From: Streptomyces lavendulae subsp. lavendulae
Lineage (GTDB): Bacteria > Actinomycetota > Actinomycetes > Streptomycetales > Streptomycetaceae
NCBI RefSeq assembly: GCF_002803845.1
Contig: NZ_CP024985.1
Location: forward strand, 6,583,501 to 6,647,500
Length of the DNA stretch: 64,000 nt
Reading direction: 5' to 3'
Numbering within the stretch: position 1 is the first letter of the stretch; every line of letters begins with the position of its first letter. Shown here in pieces: positions 1 through 7,528 of the stretch. The notes beneath the pieces are model-generated. The model did not search any database and was not told where the DNA came from. It saw only the letters and a list, made by a program, of their open reading frames with translations. Made by a program: the position numbers and the translations under genes.

Positions 1-312
1 GTCGCCGTCGAGGAGGTCTTCGGGCCGGTCGCCGTCGTCCTGCCCTTCGAGGACGAGGAGGACGCCGTACGCCTGGCCAACGCGACCGAGTACGGCCTCT
101 CCGGCTCCCTCTGGACCCGCGACCTCGGCCGCGCCCTGCGCGTCTCCCGCGCGGTCCAGGCCGGCAACCTCTCCGTCAACTCCCACTCCAGCGTCCGTTA
201 CTGGACCCCCTTCGGCGGCTACAAGCAGTCCGGGCTCGGCCGCGAGCTCGGACCGGACGCCCTCACCGCTTTCACCGAGACCAAGAACGTCTTCATCAGC
301 ACGGAGGCCTGA
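1..312 (+). CDS. Aldehyde dehydrogenase, C-terminal fragment
   Basis: The window opens inside this gene; 103 codons remain before TGA at 310-312. Visible ALDH features are the EEVFGPV segment near the start (the cofactor/catalytic domain motif of NAD(P)+-dependent aldehyde dehydrogenases), LANATEYGLSGSLWT, and the C-terminal PFGGYKQSGLGRE motif. The stop lies 5 bp before the SDR start, so the two are probably one operon. In Streptomyces an ALDH-SDR pair of this kind sits beside a gamma-glutamylmonoamine synthetase (GlnA4-like) and is thought to oxidise gamma-glutamyl aldehydes or related amine-derived aldehydes; that context is recalled, not visible here. The catalytic Cys lies outside the window. 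Confidence 0.9.
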   Translation, partial: VAVEEVFGPVAVVLPFEDEEDAVRLANATEYGLSGSLWTRDLGRALRVSRAVQAGNLSVNSHSSVRYWTPFGGYKQSGLGRELGPDALTAFTETKNVFISTEA

Positions 313-317
313 CCAGC

Positions 318-1103
318 ATGTCGAACGAAGAGATCATCTGCCGCCGCCTCGTCGGCCGCACCGCCGTCATCACCGGAGCCGGCAGCGGCATCGGCCTCGC
401 CACCGCCCGCCGCCTGGCCTCGGAAGGGGCCAACGTCGTCTGCGCCGACATCGACCCGGCCGCCGGCAAGGCCGCCGCCGAAGAGGTCGGCGGCACCTTC
501 GTCCAGGTCGACGTCACCGACCAGGAGCAGGTCGAGGCCCTCTTCAAGACGGCCTTCGACACCTACGGCTCCGTCGACATCGCCTTCAACAACGCGGGCA
601 TCTCGCCCCCGGACGACGACTCCATCCTCACCACCGGGCTCGACGCCTGGCGCCGCGTCCAGGACGTCAACCTCACCTCCGTCTACCTGTGCTGCAAGGC
701 CGCCCTGCCCTACATGCAGCGCCAGGGCCGCGGCTCCATCATCAACACCGCCTCCTTCGTGGCCATCATGGGCGCGGCCACCTCCCAGATCTCCTACACC
801 GCCTCCAAGGGCGGCGTCCTGGCCATGTCCCGCGAACTCGGCGTCCAGTTCGCCCGCGAGGGCATCCGCGTCAACGCCCTGTGCCCCGGGCCGGTCAACA
901 CGCCCCTGCTCCAGGAACTGTTCGCCAAGGACCCCGAGCGGGCCGCCCGCCGCCTCGTCCACATCCCCCTCGGCCGCTTCGCGGAGCCCACCGAGATCGC
1001 CGCCGCCGTGGCCTTCCTCGCCAGCGACGACTCCTCCTTCATCAACGCCACCGACTTCCTCGTCGACGGCGGCATCTCCGGCGCGTACGTGACTCCTCTC
1101 TAA
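318..1103 (+). CDS. SDR family oxidoreductase
   Basis: A 261-residue classical short-chain dehydrogenase/reductase, full length for the family. The Rossmann motif TGAGSGIG is at residues 19-26, NNAG near 91-94, the catalytic pair Tyr160 and Lys164 in YTASK, and the C-terminal LVDGG. An acidic residue after beta-2 (CADID) favours NAD(H). It starts 5 bp after the aldehyde dehydrogenase stop, so it is probably co-transcribed and acts on the same alcohol/aldehyde pathway; a link to monoamine or ethanolamine catabolism is inferred from recalled Streptomyces synteny. Databases would probably label it 3-oxoacyl-ACP reductase-like, but nothing here ties it to fatty-acid synthesis. Confidence 0.88.
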   Translation: MSNEEIICRRLVGRTAVITGAGSGIGLATARRLASEGANVVCADIDPAAGKAAAEEVGGTFVQVDVTDQEQVEALFKTAFDTYGSVDIAFNNAGISPPDDDSILTTGLDAWRRVQDVNLTSVYLCCKAALPYMQRQGRGSIINTASFVAIMGAATSQISYTASKGGVLAMSRELGVQFAREGIRVNALCPGPVNTPLLQELFAKDPERAARRLVHIPLGRFAEPTEIAAAVAFLASDDSSFINATDFLVDGGISGAYVTPL

Positions 1104-1125
1104 ACGTTCACCTCCGCACCACCCC

Positions 1126-1163
1126 CACGACAGCCGGGCGTCGCACGACGCCCGGCTGTCGTG
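1126..1163 (+). terminator. Hairpin terminator after the ALDH-SDR operon
   Basis: A perfect 18-bp inverted repeat, arms 1126-1143 and 1146-1163, lies 22 bp after the SDR stop. There is no U-tract, which is usual for Streptomyces terminators. It ends about 50 bp before the start of the next gene. Confidence 0.75.
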
Positions 1164-1211
1164 CTCTACCGTCCCCGACGATCTTCATCGGAATCAGGAG
1201 CGACCATCCCA

Positions 1212-2516
1212 GTGACCCGACTCAGCCCCACCCGGCGGCTCCAGGCCGCAGCCGTCGCCGCCGCCGCGATAGCCGCCGGCACCCTCGTCGCGGCCGCCCC
1301 CGCCGCCCAGGCCGCCCGGCCCGGCGCGCACTGCACCACCCCGAAGCTCGCGGCCGGCTGGTACGGCGACAACCAGGCCCGCCTCCAGCAGCTCATCGAC
1401 CGGTACGGCAGCTGCAACCCGTACCGCCCCGGCCGCGAGAAGCCCGTCGCCGTCTTCGACTGGGACAACACCGTCGTCAAGAACGACGTCGGCGACGCCA
1501 CCATGTTCTGGCTGCTGCGCAACGGCAAGATCCGCCAGCCCGCCGGCGGCGACTGGACCACCACCAGCCGCTACCTCACCCCGGCCGCCGCACAGGCCCT
1601 GGCCACCGCCTGCGGCCCCCTCGCCCGCCCCGGCGCCCCGCTGCCCACCGGCACCCCCGCGGGCGCGCCCTGCGCCGACGAGCTGAACGCCGTCTACGGC
1701 ACCGCCGCCACCCGCACCGGCGCCGCCGCCTTCGCCGGCTGGGACCACCGTACGATCGAACCCGCCTACGCCTGGCTGCCGCAGCTGACGCAGGGCTGGA
1801 CCGCGAGCGAGGTCCGCGGCTTCGCCGCCGCCGCCCGCACCGAGAACCTCGCCGCGCCCGTCGGCACCAAGCAGCAGGTCGGCACCACCACCGCCACCGG
1901 CTGGGTCCGCTACTACGACCAGCAGCGGGACCTCGTCAAGGGCCTCCAGAAGGCCGGCTTCGACGTGTGGATCAGCTCCGCCTCCCCCCAGCCCGTCGTC
2001 GAGGTCTGGGCCCAGGGCGTCGGCGTCAAGGCCGACCACGTCATCGGCATCCGCAACACCACCCGCAACGGCAAGCTGACCGCCCACCTCCAGGGCTGCG
2101 GCTCCGTCAAGGACGGCGCCGACACGATGATCACCTACATCGACGGCAAGCGCTGCTGGATCAACAAGGCGGTCTTCGGCGTACGCGGCCCGGCCGCCGA
2201 GAAGGTCCAGCCCGCCTCCCGCCGCCAGGTCTTCGCCGCCGGCGACTCCGACACCGACATCTCCTTCCTGCGCGACGCGACCGCCCTGCGCCTGGTCGTC
2301 AACCGCAACAAGAACGAGCTGATGTGCCGCGCGTACGACAACAGCGACGGCAAGTGGATCGTGAACCCGATGTTCATCGAGCCCAAGAAGCAGAAGACCA
2401 GCCCCTACCCGTGCTCCACCACCGGCTACACCGACCACGACGGCACGGCCGGACCCGTCCGCCGGGGCGACACGAGCGTCATCCCCGACCAGACGGACAG
2501 CGTCTTCCAGAACTAG
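1212..2516 (+). CDS. Secreted HAD-superfamily phosphatase-like protein
   Basis: 434 residues from the GTG at 1212, chosen because a signal peptide (RR, then a long Ala-rich hydrophobic stretch ending AAQA) begins right there and CAGGAG lies upstream; the open frame extends further back to 1161. HAD motif I is DWDNT with nucleophile Asp83 and acid/base Asp85, and a motif IV-like GDSDTD begins at residue 344. Between them is a large cap region. Several Cys residues suggest disulfides after export. The family resembles secreted haloacid-dehalogenase-like phosphatases (PF12710, phosphorylcholine phosphatase type), so a scavenging phosphomonoesterase role is likely; the substrate is not known. It is flanked by terminators on both sides and appears monocistronic. 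Confidence 0.8.
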   Translation: MTRLSPTRRLQAAAVAAAAIAAGTLVAAAPAAQAARPGAHCTTPKLAAGWYGDNQARLQQLIDRYGSCNPYRPGREKPVAVFDWDNTVVKNDVGDATMFWLLRNGKIRQPAGGDWTTTSRYLTPAAAQALATACGPLARPGAPLPTGTPAGAPCADELNAVYGTAATRTGAAAFAGWDHRTIEPAYAWLPQLTQGWTASEVRGFAAAARTENLAAPVGTKQQVGTTTATGWVRYYDQQRDLVKGLQKAGFDVWISSASPQPVVEVWAQGVGVKADHVIGIRNTTRNGKLTAHLQGCGSVKDGADTMITYIDGKRCWINKAVFGVRGPAAEKVQPASRRQVFAAGDSDTDISFLRDATALRLVVNRNKNELMCRAYDNSDGKWIVNPMFIEPKKQKTSPYPCSTTGYTDHDGTAGPVRRGDTSVIPDQTDSVFQN

Positions 2517-2554
2517 TGCCCTGACCGGAAGGGTTCACCGGGTCACGGCACTAG
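2513..2554. terminator. Bidirectional terminator holding both stop codons
   Basis: Arms 2513-2526 and 2541-2554 form an inverted repeat with one mismatch (CTAGTGCCCTGACC against GGTCACGGCACTAG). The left arm contains the TAG stop of the secreted HAD gene and the right arm the TAG stop of the minus-strand aldolase gene, so the two convergent genes end inside one symmetrical stem. Confidence 0.65.
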
Positions 2555-3744
2555 AGGAACGTGCGGCCCTCGCCCCGGTACGTCGGGGCGGTGGCCGTCA
2601 CCCGGTCGCCCTCGACCAGGTGCAACGTGTCGAAGCGCTCGCACAGTTCACCGGCCTTCGCGTGCCGGAACCACACCCGGTCGCCGATCAGCAGGTCGTC
2701 GGCCGCGCTCCCCAGCAGCGGCGTCTGCACCTCGCCCGCCCCCTCCTGGGGGTCGTAGCGCAGCCCCGCGGGCAGGTACGGCACCGGCAGCCGGTCGGCG
2801 CCCGCCGCCCCCGAGGCCGGATAGCCCCCGCCCAGCACGGTCACCGCACCCACCCCGGGCCTGCGCACCACCGGCTGCGCGAACAGCGCCGCGGGCCGCC
2901 CGCGGAACGAGGTGTAGTTGTCGAACAGCCGCGGCACGTACAGCCCCGACCCCGCGGCGATCTCCGTCACCGCGTCCTCGGCCGCCGTCTCCGCCACGCT
3001 GCCGGTGCCGCCGCCGTTGACGAACTCCAGGTCCGGCACCACCGCCCGCACCGCCCGCACCGCCTCGGCCCGGCGCTCGGCCAACTCCCGGCGGGCCGTC
3101 GCCTGCATCAGCCGGATCACCCGCGAACGCAACGGCCGGCCGGCCAGGTCGTCCCCGACCCCGGCGATGTGGCCCTCGTAGGCCATCAGCCCCACCACCC
3201 GGAACCCGGGCCGCTCCTGCACCGCCCGCGCCAGCGCGGCCAGCTGACCGGGCTCCCGCAGCGGCGAGCGCCGCGCCCCCACCCGGAACCGGCCCCCGAG
3301 CAGGTGCAGGGCCGTGTCCAGCTCCAGGCAGACCCGGACCTCCTCCGCGCCCCCGCCCCGCGCCCCCTCGATCAGGTCCAGCTGCGCGGGATCGTCCACC
3401 ATCACCGTGACGGCGGCCGCCAGCTTCGCGTCGTGCGCCAGCTCCCCGAAACCCGCCCGGTCCGCCGACGGATAGGCGAGCAGCACGTCCTCGAACCCGG
3501 ACCGGGCCAGCCACAGCGACTCGGCGAGCGTGTACGACATGATCCCGGCGAACCCGGGCCGCTCCAGCACCCGTTCGAGCAGCGCCCTGCACCGCACCGA
3601 CTTGCTGGCCACCCGCACCGGCTTGCCACCCGCCCGCCGCACGAGGTCGTCGGCGTTGGCGTCGAAGGCGTCGAGGTCCACGATGGCCAGGGGCGCGTCG
3701 AGATGCGCGGTCGCCCGGTCGTACCGAGCCCGGTCGGAAGTCAT
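2551..3744 (-). CDS. PLP-dependent amino acid deaminase/aldolase (alanine racemase-like fold)
   Basis: 397 residues with an alanine-racemase N-terminal-type PLP barrel. The probable PLP lysine is Lys48 in VRVASKSVRC; a C-terminal D-serine dehydratase-like domain contains HAKAGE, which may supply metal ligands. Proteins of this architecture are annotated as amino acid deaminase/aldolase or D-threonine aldolase-like. The reaction would be PLP-dependent cleavage or deamination of a (D-)hydroxy amino acid in the cytosol, but the true substrate is not shown. The gene is transcribed alone, convergent with the HAD gene, and the 245-bp region upstream holds a Streptomyces intergenic repeat. Confidence 0.75.
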   Translation of the reverse strand: MTSDRARYDRATAHLDAPLAIVDLDAFDANADDLVRRAGGKPVRVASKSVRCRALLERVLERPGFAGIMSYTLAESLWLARSGFEDVLLAYPSADRAGFGELAHDAKLAAAVTVMVDDPAQLDLIEGARGGGAEEVRVCLELDTALHLLGGRFRVGARRSPLREPGQLAALARAVQERPGFRVVGLMAYEGHIAGVGDDLAGRPLRSRVIRLMQATARRELAERRAEAVRAVRAVVPDLEFVNGGGTGSVAETAAEDAVTEIAAGSGLYVPRLFDNYTSFRGRPAALFAQPVVRRPGVGAVTVLGGGYPASGAAGADRLPVPYLPAGLRYDPQEGAGEVQTPLLGSAADDLLIGDRVWFRHAKAGELCERFDTLHLVEGDRVTATAPTYRGEGRTFL

Positions 3745-3790
3745 GGGCGGCAGCTTGCCAGACGGGTGTACCGGTGGGTAGGGGTACGCA

Positions 3791-3848
3791 ACCCCCGGGG
3801 GCTCCGCCCCCGGCCCCCCCGCGCCTCAATCGCCGGCGGGGCCGGATT
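3791..3848. repeat. Streptomyces intergenic repeat (GC palindrome plus GCGCCTCAA-type unit)
   Basis: A GGGGGCTCCGCCCCC palindrome is followed by GCGCCTCAATCGCCGGCGGGG, a sequence family that I recognise from many Streptomyces intergenic regions. A related element lies at 53222-53300. It is followed by a second hairpin (GGCCGGGGT with ACCCCGGCC, about 3854-3888). The elements lie between the divergent aldolase and membrane-protein genes. Confidence 0.6.
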
Positions 3849-3989
3849 TCACCTGGCCGGGGTGGAATCGCGCCGACCCCGGCCACCCCCGGCCCCGCCC
3901 GGCCGGGGCAGCGGCCCGGCCGGGGCAGCGGCGACCGCCCCGTAGAGTACGGGCAGGCAGCCGTACGGAACGGGGGGCGGAGCCGCCGG

Positions 3990-4784
3990 ATGACCACGTC
4001 GACACCAGGGACCGCGGTCCTGGGCGAGCACGGACCGCCCCCGCCCCCGGCCCCCCGCCGCCACCCCGGCAGGATCCTCGCCGCCACCCTCAGCGCCCTC
4101 CTCGGCACCGGCCTCCTCGCCGGCGCCGCCACCACCGCCTGGAACGAACACCGCGCCGCGCACCGCCCCGTGCCCCCCGACGCCTCCTACCGCGCGGCCG
4201 CCTCGCTCTGGCACTCGGCCCCCGTGGACCGCCTCCTGCCGCCCGTACTCGCCGCCCCCGACACCGGCCCCGGCGGCGCCGACCGCAGCTGGACCCGGAT
4301 CGCACTGGCACCCGACGCCGACTGCGCCGCCGCCCTCACCCCCGAGTGGCGCGCCGCGCTCACCGCGGCCGGCTGCTCCCGCGTGCTCCGCGCCACCTAC
4401 ACCGACGCCACCCGCAGCTCCCTCGTCACCGTGGGCCTGGTCTTCACCCCCGCCGACGCCACCACGATGGCCGGCCTGCGGGGCCGCCTGCCCGCCCCGC
4501 CCGCCTACGAGTACGCCGACTCCCGCCGCGCCGCCTGGACGGCGACCGTCACCGACCAGGCCCCGGCCGTGGTCTACGCGGTCTCCGCCTTCGCCGACGG
4601 CCGCACCATGGACGCACCGCTCCCGGCCGGGGACGCGGCCCGCCAGGGTGCCACCGGAACGGTCGCCGAAGCGGGCCTGGGCCACGCGGCCCAGGCCGTG
4701 GCCGACCGGGTCGGCCGCGCCCTCGGCGCGCTCGCGGCCCCGCCCGCCCCCACGCACACCCCGCGCCCGGAGCCCCGCCGATGA
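3990..4784 (+). CDS. Membrane-anchored protein, protease partner
   Basis: 264 residues from ATG 3990, chosen over the frame's earlier opening because the region before it is promoter and repeat DNA. A short cytoplasmic Pro-rich head is followed by one membrane segment (about residues 30-50) and an extracytoplasmic domain with few recognisable motifs and a Pro-rich end. The stop overlaps the ATG of the mycosin-like protease (ATGA at 4781-4784), so the two are translationally coupled. I do not recognise a domain. The pairing suggests a substrate, inhibitor or chaperone of the protease; this is inferred from position only. Confidence 0.7.
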   Translation: MTTSTPGTAVLGEHGPPPPPAPRRHPGRILAATLSALLGTGLLAGAATTAWNEHRAAHRPVPPDASYRAAASLWHSAPVDRLLPPVLAAPDTGPGGADRSWTRIALAPDADCAAALTPEWRAALTAAGCSRVLRATYTDATRSSLVTVGLVFTPADATTMAGLRGRLPAPPAYEYADSRRAAWTATVTDQAPAVVYAVSAFADGRTMDAPLPAGDAARQGATGTVAEAGLGHAAQAVADRVGRALGALAAPPAPTHTPRPEPRR

Positions 4785-5971
4785 CCGCAGCCCGCCGAGC
4801 CGCAGCCACCACCAGCGCGATCGCCCTGGCCGCCCTGTTCACCGCGGTCGCCGCACCCCCGGCCGCCGCCGACACCATCCGCGACCGCCAGTGGGGCCTG
4901 CTGGCCCTGCGCGCCGAGGAGGCCTGGGGCACCACCCAGGGCGACGGGGTCACCGTGGCCGTCCTCGACACCGGCGTCGACGCCACCCACCCCGACCTGA
5001 CCGGCCAGGTCCAGGGCGGCACCGACCTCGTCGGCATGGGCGCCGGCCGCGGCGACCGCGCCTGGGCCCGGCACGGCACGGCGATGGCGAGCATCATCGC
5101 CGGCCACGGCCACGGCCCCGACCGCTCCCAGGGCGTCCTCGGGATCGCCCCCCACGCACGGATCCTCCCGGTCCGGGTGATCCTGGAGGAGGGCGACCCG
5201 GGCCGCGCCCAGGCCCGCGACAGCAAGTCCGGCGCCCTCGCCGAGGGCATCCGCTGGGCCGCCGACCACGGCGCCGACGTGATCAACCTGTCGCTCGGCG
5301 ACGACAGCGACACCGCCCACCACGAGGCGGCGGAGGACGAGGCCGTCCAGTACGCCCTCGGCAAGGGCGTGGTCGTCGTCGCCTCCTCGGGCAACGGCGG
5401 CGAACGCGGCGACCACACCTCCTACCCCGCCGCCTACCCCGGGGTGATCGCCGTCGCCGCCGTCGACCGCCAGGGCCACAAGGCCGCCTTCTCCACCCGC
5501 CACTGGTACGCCAGCGTCAGCGCCCCCGGCGTCGACGTGGTCATCGCCGACCCCGACCGGGCCTACTACGAGGGCTGGGGCACCAGCGCCGCCGCCGCCT
5601 TCGTCTCCGGCGCCGTCGCCCTGGTCAAGGCGGCCCACCCCGGCCTCTCCCCGGCGCAGATCAAGAAGCTGCTGGAGGACACCGCCACCGACCGCCCGGC
5701 CGGCGGCCGCGACGACTCCCGAGGCCGCGGCACCGTGGACCCCGTCGCCGCGATCCAGGCCGCCGACGGGCTGCGCCCCGAACCGGCCGCCCCGGCGCCT
5801 GTCGCGGCCGGTCGGCAGTACTTCGGCGCGGGCCCCGACCCCGTGCGGCCGCCGGAGCGGCGCGCCCGGCTCGGCGCCGGGGCGGCCGCCGCCGGGGGAG
5901 CGGTGCTGCTGGTGCTGGCCGGCGTACTGGCCCGGCGTCCCCGTGCCGCCCGCCGGGATAGGGTCGGGTAA
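4781..5971 (+). CDS. Mycosin-like S8 serine protease, membrane anchored
   Basis: 396 residues: a signal peptide (1-30, ending AAADT), a subtilisin domain with catalytic Asp63 (VLDTGVD), His98 (RHGT) and Ser269 (GTSAAAAF), then a Pro-rich linker, a C-terminal membrane helix (about 365-385) and an RRPRAARR stop-transfer tail. This is the type VII secretion-associated mycosin (MycP) architecture, with the protease on the outer face of the membrane. No EccB/C/D/E or WXG100 genes are in the window, so a role in ESX secretion is not supported by context. The ATGA overlap couples it to the preceding membrane protein. Confidence 0.85.
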   Translation: MTAARRAAATTSAIALAALFTAVAAPPAAADTIRDRQWGLLALRAEEAWGTTQGDGVTVAVLDTGVDATHPDLTGQVQGGTDLVGMGAGRGDRAWARHGTAMASIIAGHGHGPDRSQGVLGIAPHARILPVRVILEEGDPGRAQARDSKSGALAEGIRWAADHGADVINLSLGDDSDTAHHEAAEDEAVQYALGKGVVVVASSGNGGERGDHTSYPAAYPGVIAVAAVDRQGHKAAFSTRHWYASVSAPGVDVVIADPDRAYYEGWGTSAAAAFVSGAVALVKAAHPGLSPAQIKKLLEDTATDRPAGGRDDSRGRGTVDPVAAIQAADGLRPEPAAPAPVAAGRQYFGAGPDPVRPPERRARLGAGAAAAGGAVLLVLAGVLARRPRAARRDRVG

Positions 5972-5973
5972 CT

Positions 5974-6714
5974 GTGGCCACCAAGAACATTCCAGACCCC
6001 GGTTTCTCCGACGACGACGGCACCGCCGATCCCCGGCTGAGCGCGGCCCTCGCCGCCTGGGCCGCCGACCGCGCGGCCGAACCGCAGCTGCTCGCGGCCC
6101 TCAAGGAGGCCCGCCTGCTGGTGCCCGTCGTTGCCATGCTCGGCGAGGTCGAGACGGACCCGGAGACCGGCCTCAAGCGCGAGAAGACCAGCGACATGGC
6201 CGTGCCGACCCTGACCGCGGGCGGCCGGCGGGCCCTGCCCGCCTTCACCTCGATCGCCTCGCTGGCCCTGTGGGACCCCGCCGCCCGGCCCGTCGCCGTC
6301 CCGCTGCACCAGGCCCTGGCCGCCGCCGCGCACGAGAAGGCCGACACGATCGTCCTCGACCTGGCGGGCCCCGTCCCCTACCAGCTGACCGGCCCGGCGC
6401 TGCTCGCGCTCGCCGAGGGCCGCACGGACGCTGACCCGCTGGCCGCACCGGCGGTACGGGAGGCCGTACGAGTGGCGGTCGGGGCGGAGCCGGCCGTGCT
6501 CCGGGCGTACCTGGTCGCGGGCGGCTCCGGCGCCGACGGGACCCTCGCCGTACTGCTCGCGGCCGACGCGGATCCGGCCCCGGCGGCCCGGCGGATCGCC
6601 GAGGCGCTCGCGGCCGACGAGACCCTCCGGGCCCGCCTGGTCCGGGGCCTGAACCTGGCCCTGCTCCCGGCCGACGCCCCGCTCCCGCCGGACGAACCGC
6701 TCTTCACGCGCTGA
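5974..6714 (+). CDS. SseB family protein
   Basis: 246 residues from GTG 5974, 2 bp after the protease stop, so probably part of the same transcript. The N-terminal half (LLAALKEARLLVPVVAMLGE, then an AFTSIASLALWDP block) matches the SseB N-terminal domain found in many actinobacterial cytosolic proteins; the C-terminal half is an Ala-rich alpha/beta segment. The molecular function of actinobacterial SseB proteins is not established. The gene sits between an exported protease and the DUF1844-infC translation block, and convergent transcription ends at the hairpin at 6734-6788. Confidence 0.8.
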   Translation: MATKNIPDPGFSDDDGTADPRLSAALAAWAADRAAEPQLLAALKEARLLVPVVAMLGEVETDPETGLKREKTSDMAVPTLTAGGRRALPAFTSIASLALWDPAARPVAVPLHQALAAAAHEKADTIVLDLAGPVPYQLTGPALLALAEGRTDADPLAAPAVREAVRVAVGAEPAVLRAYLVAGGSGADGTLAVLLAADADPAPAARRIAEALAADETLRARLVRGLNLALLPADAPLPPDEPLFTR

Positions 6715-6733
6715 CGCGCGTACGCGCGTACGC

Positions 6734-6788
6734 ACGCAGACGAGAGGGGCGCCCGCCGACCACCGGCGGGCGCCCCTCTCGTCTGCGT
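6734..6788. terminator. Strong bidirectional terminator
   Basis: A perfect 25-bp stem (6734-6758 with 6764-6788) and a 5-base loop lie between the convergent SseB and DUF1844 genes, which fits termination from both directions. Confidence 0.85.
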
Positions 6789-6798
6789 ACCGGACCGG

Positions 6799-7179
6799 TC
6801 AGGCGTAGACCGGACCCGTGAACTTCTCGCCCGGACCCTGGCCCGGCTCGTCCTGGACGAGGGAGGCCTCGCGGAAGGCGAGCTGGAGCGACTTCAGGCC
6901 GTCGCGCAGCGGCGCCGCGTGGAAGGAGCTGATCTCGGTGGCGCTGGCGGTGACCAGACCGGCCAGGGCGGTGATCAGCTTGCGGGCCTCGTCGAGGTCC
7001 TTGTGCTCGGAGTCGGGCTTGTCCAGACCCAGGTTGACCGCGGCGGCGCTCAGCAGGTGGACGGCCACCGTGGTGATGACCTCGACGGCGGGCACGTCCG
7101 CGATGTCGCGGGTCATGTCGTCGTAGTCGGGAGCGTCCGGGGCGGAGGAGGGGGAATCGGAGGGCGTCGCTTCAGTCAT
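6799..7179 (-). CDS. DUF1844 domain protein
   Basis: 126 residues from ATG 7179, preceded closely by GGGA; a GTG at 7188 would add three residues but has no ribosome site. The core (PAVEVITTVAVHLLSAAAVNLGL, then an ALAGLVTASATEISS segment) is the DUF1844 helical domain. It is usually found just upstream of infC in actinobacteria, as here, where it is divergent from infC. No catalytic motif is visible and the function is unknown; the conserved linkage suggests a translation- or ribosome-related housekeeping role, but that is inference. Confidence 0.8.
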   Translation of the reverse strand: MTEATPSDSPSSAPDAPDYDDMTRDIADVPAVEVITTVAVHLLSAAAVNLGLDKPDSEHKDLDEARKLITALAGLVTASATEISSFHAAPLRDGLKSLQLAFREASLVQDEPGQGPGEKFTGPVYA

Positions 7180-7219
7180 GCGTCCCACGATATGCCGTGC
7201 GGCGGGCTTGCAACGCGGG

Positions 7220-7228
7220 TGCTAGTAT
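7220..7228 (+). promoter_or_regulatory. Extended -10 promoter for the infC operon
   Basis: TGCTAGTAT is an extended -10 element with no good -35 hexamer at 17 bp. Transcription would begin near 7235, giving an untranslated leader of nearly 300 nt before infC. Confidence 0.5.
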
Positions 7229-7528
7229 GTACTTCGACCGGCCGGACACCTGTGTGCCCGGCCCACAAGTGGAGGCTCCGATCTCCCACCCGACCACCCT
7301 CCGGGGAGGCGGGTCATCCGGTCAGGTGGCATCCATCGTTCCGTACGGACGATGGAAAGCTGCCCGAGTCTGCGCCCCGCGGTTCGCACGCGACGGTGCT
7401 CCGGTTGTGTTGGAGCCCCTGCCTGTGCCCGGCGGGGCATTTTTCATTCTCCGCCGCGGTAGGTCTGACGACAAATGACGTCAGCGGCTGTCTGCCAGAC
7501 AGTCGTGTGGTGCTACCGAGGAGGATCC
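7229..7528 (+). promoter_or_regulatory. infC structured 5' leader with candidate attenuator
   Basis: No convincing gene lies in this roughly 290-nt leader. It holds a strong hairpin at 7333-7355 (CCATCGT with ACGATGG) and an intrinsic-terminator-like hairpin (7415-7423 with 7431-7438) followed by a U-rich run at 7440-7445, rare in this genome. GCCCCGC at 7374-7380 is exactly complementary to 7432-7438, the right arm of that hairpin, so it could act as an anti-terminator. Operons of infC-rpmI-rplT are commonly autoregulated through leader RNA bound by L20 or through IF3; whether this leader does so is inferred. Confidence 0.55.

Noticed and set aside
7475..7528. ATG start for infC at 7475
   Set aside because: No ribosome site, and the added residues do not resemble IF-3; the AUC at 7529 fits both.
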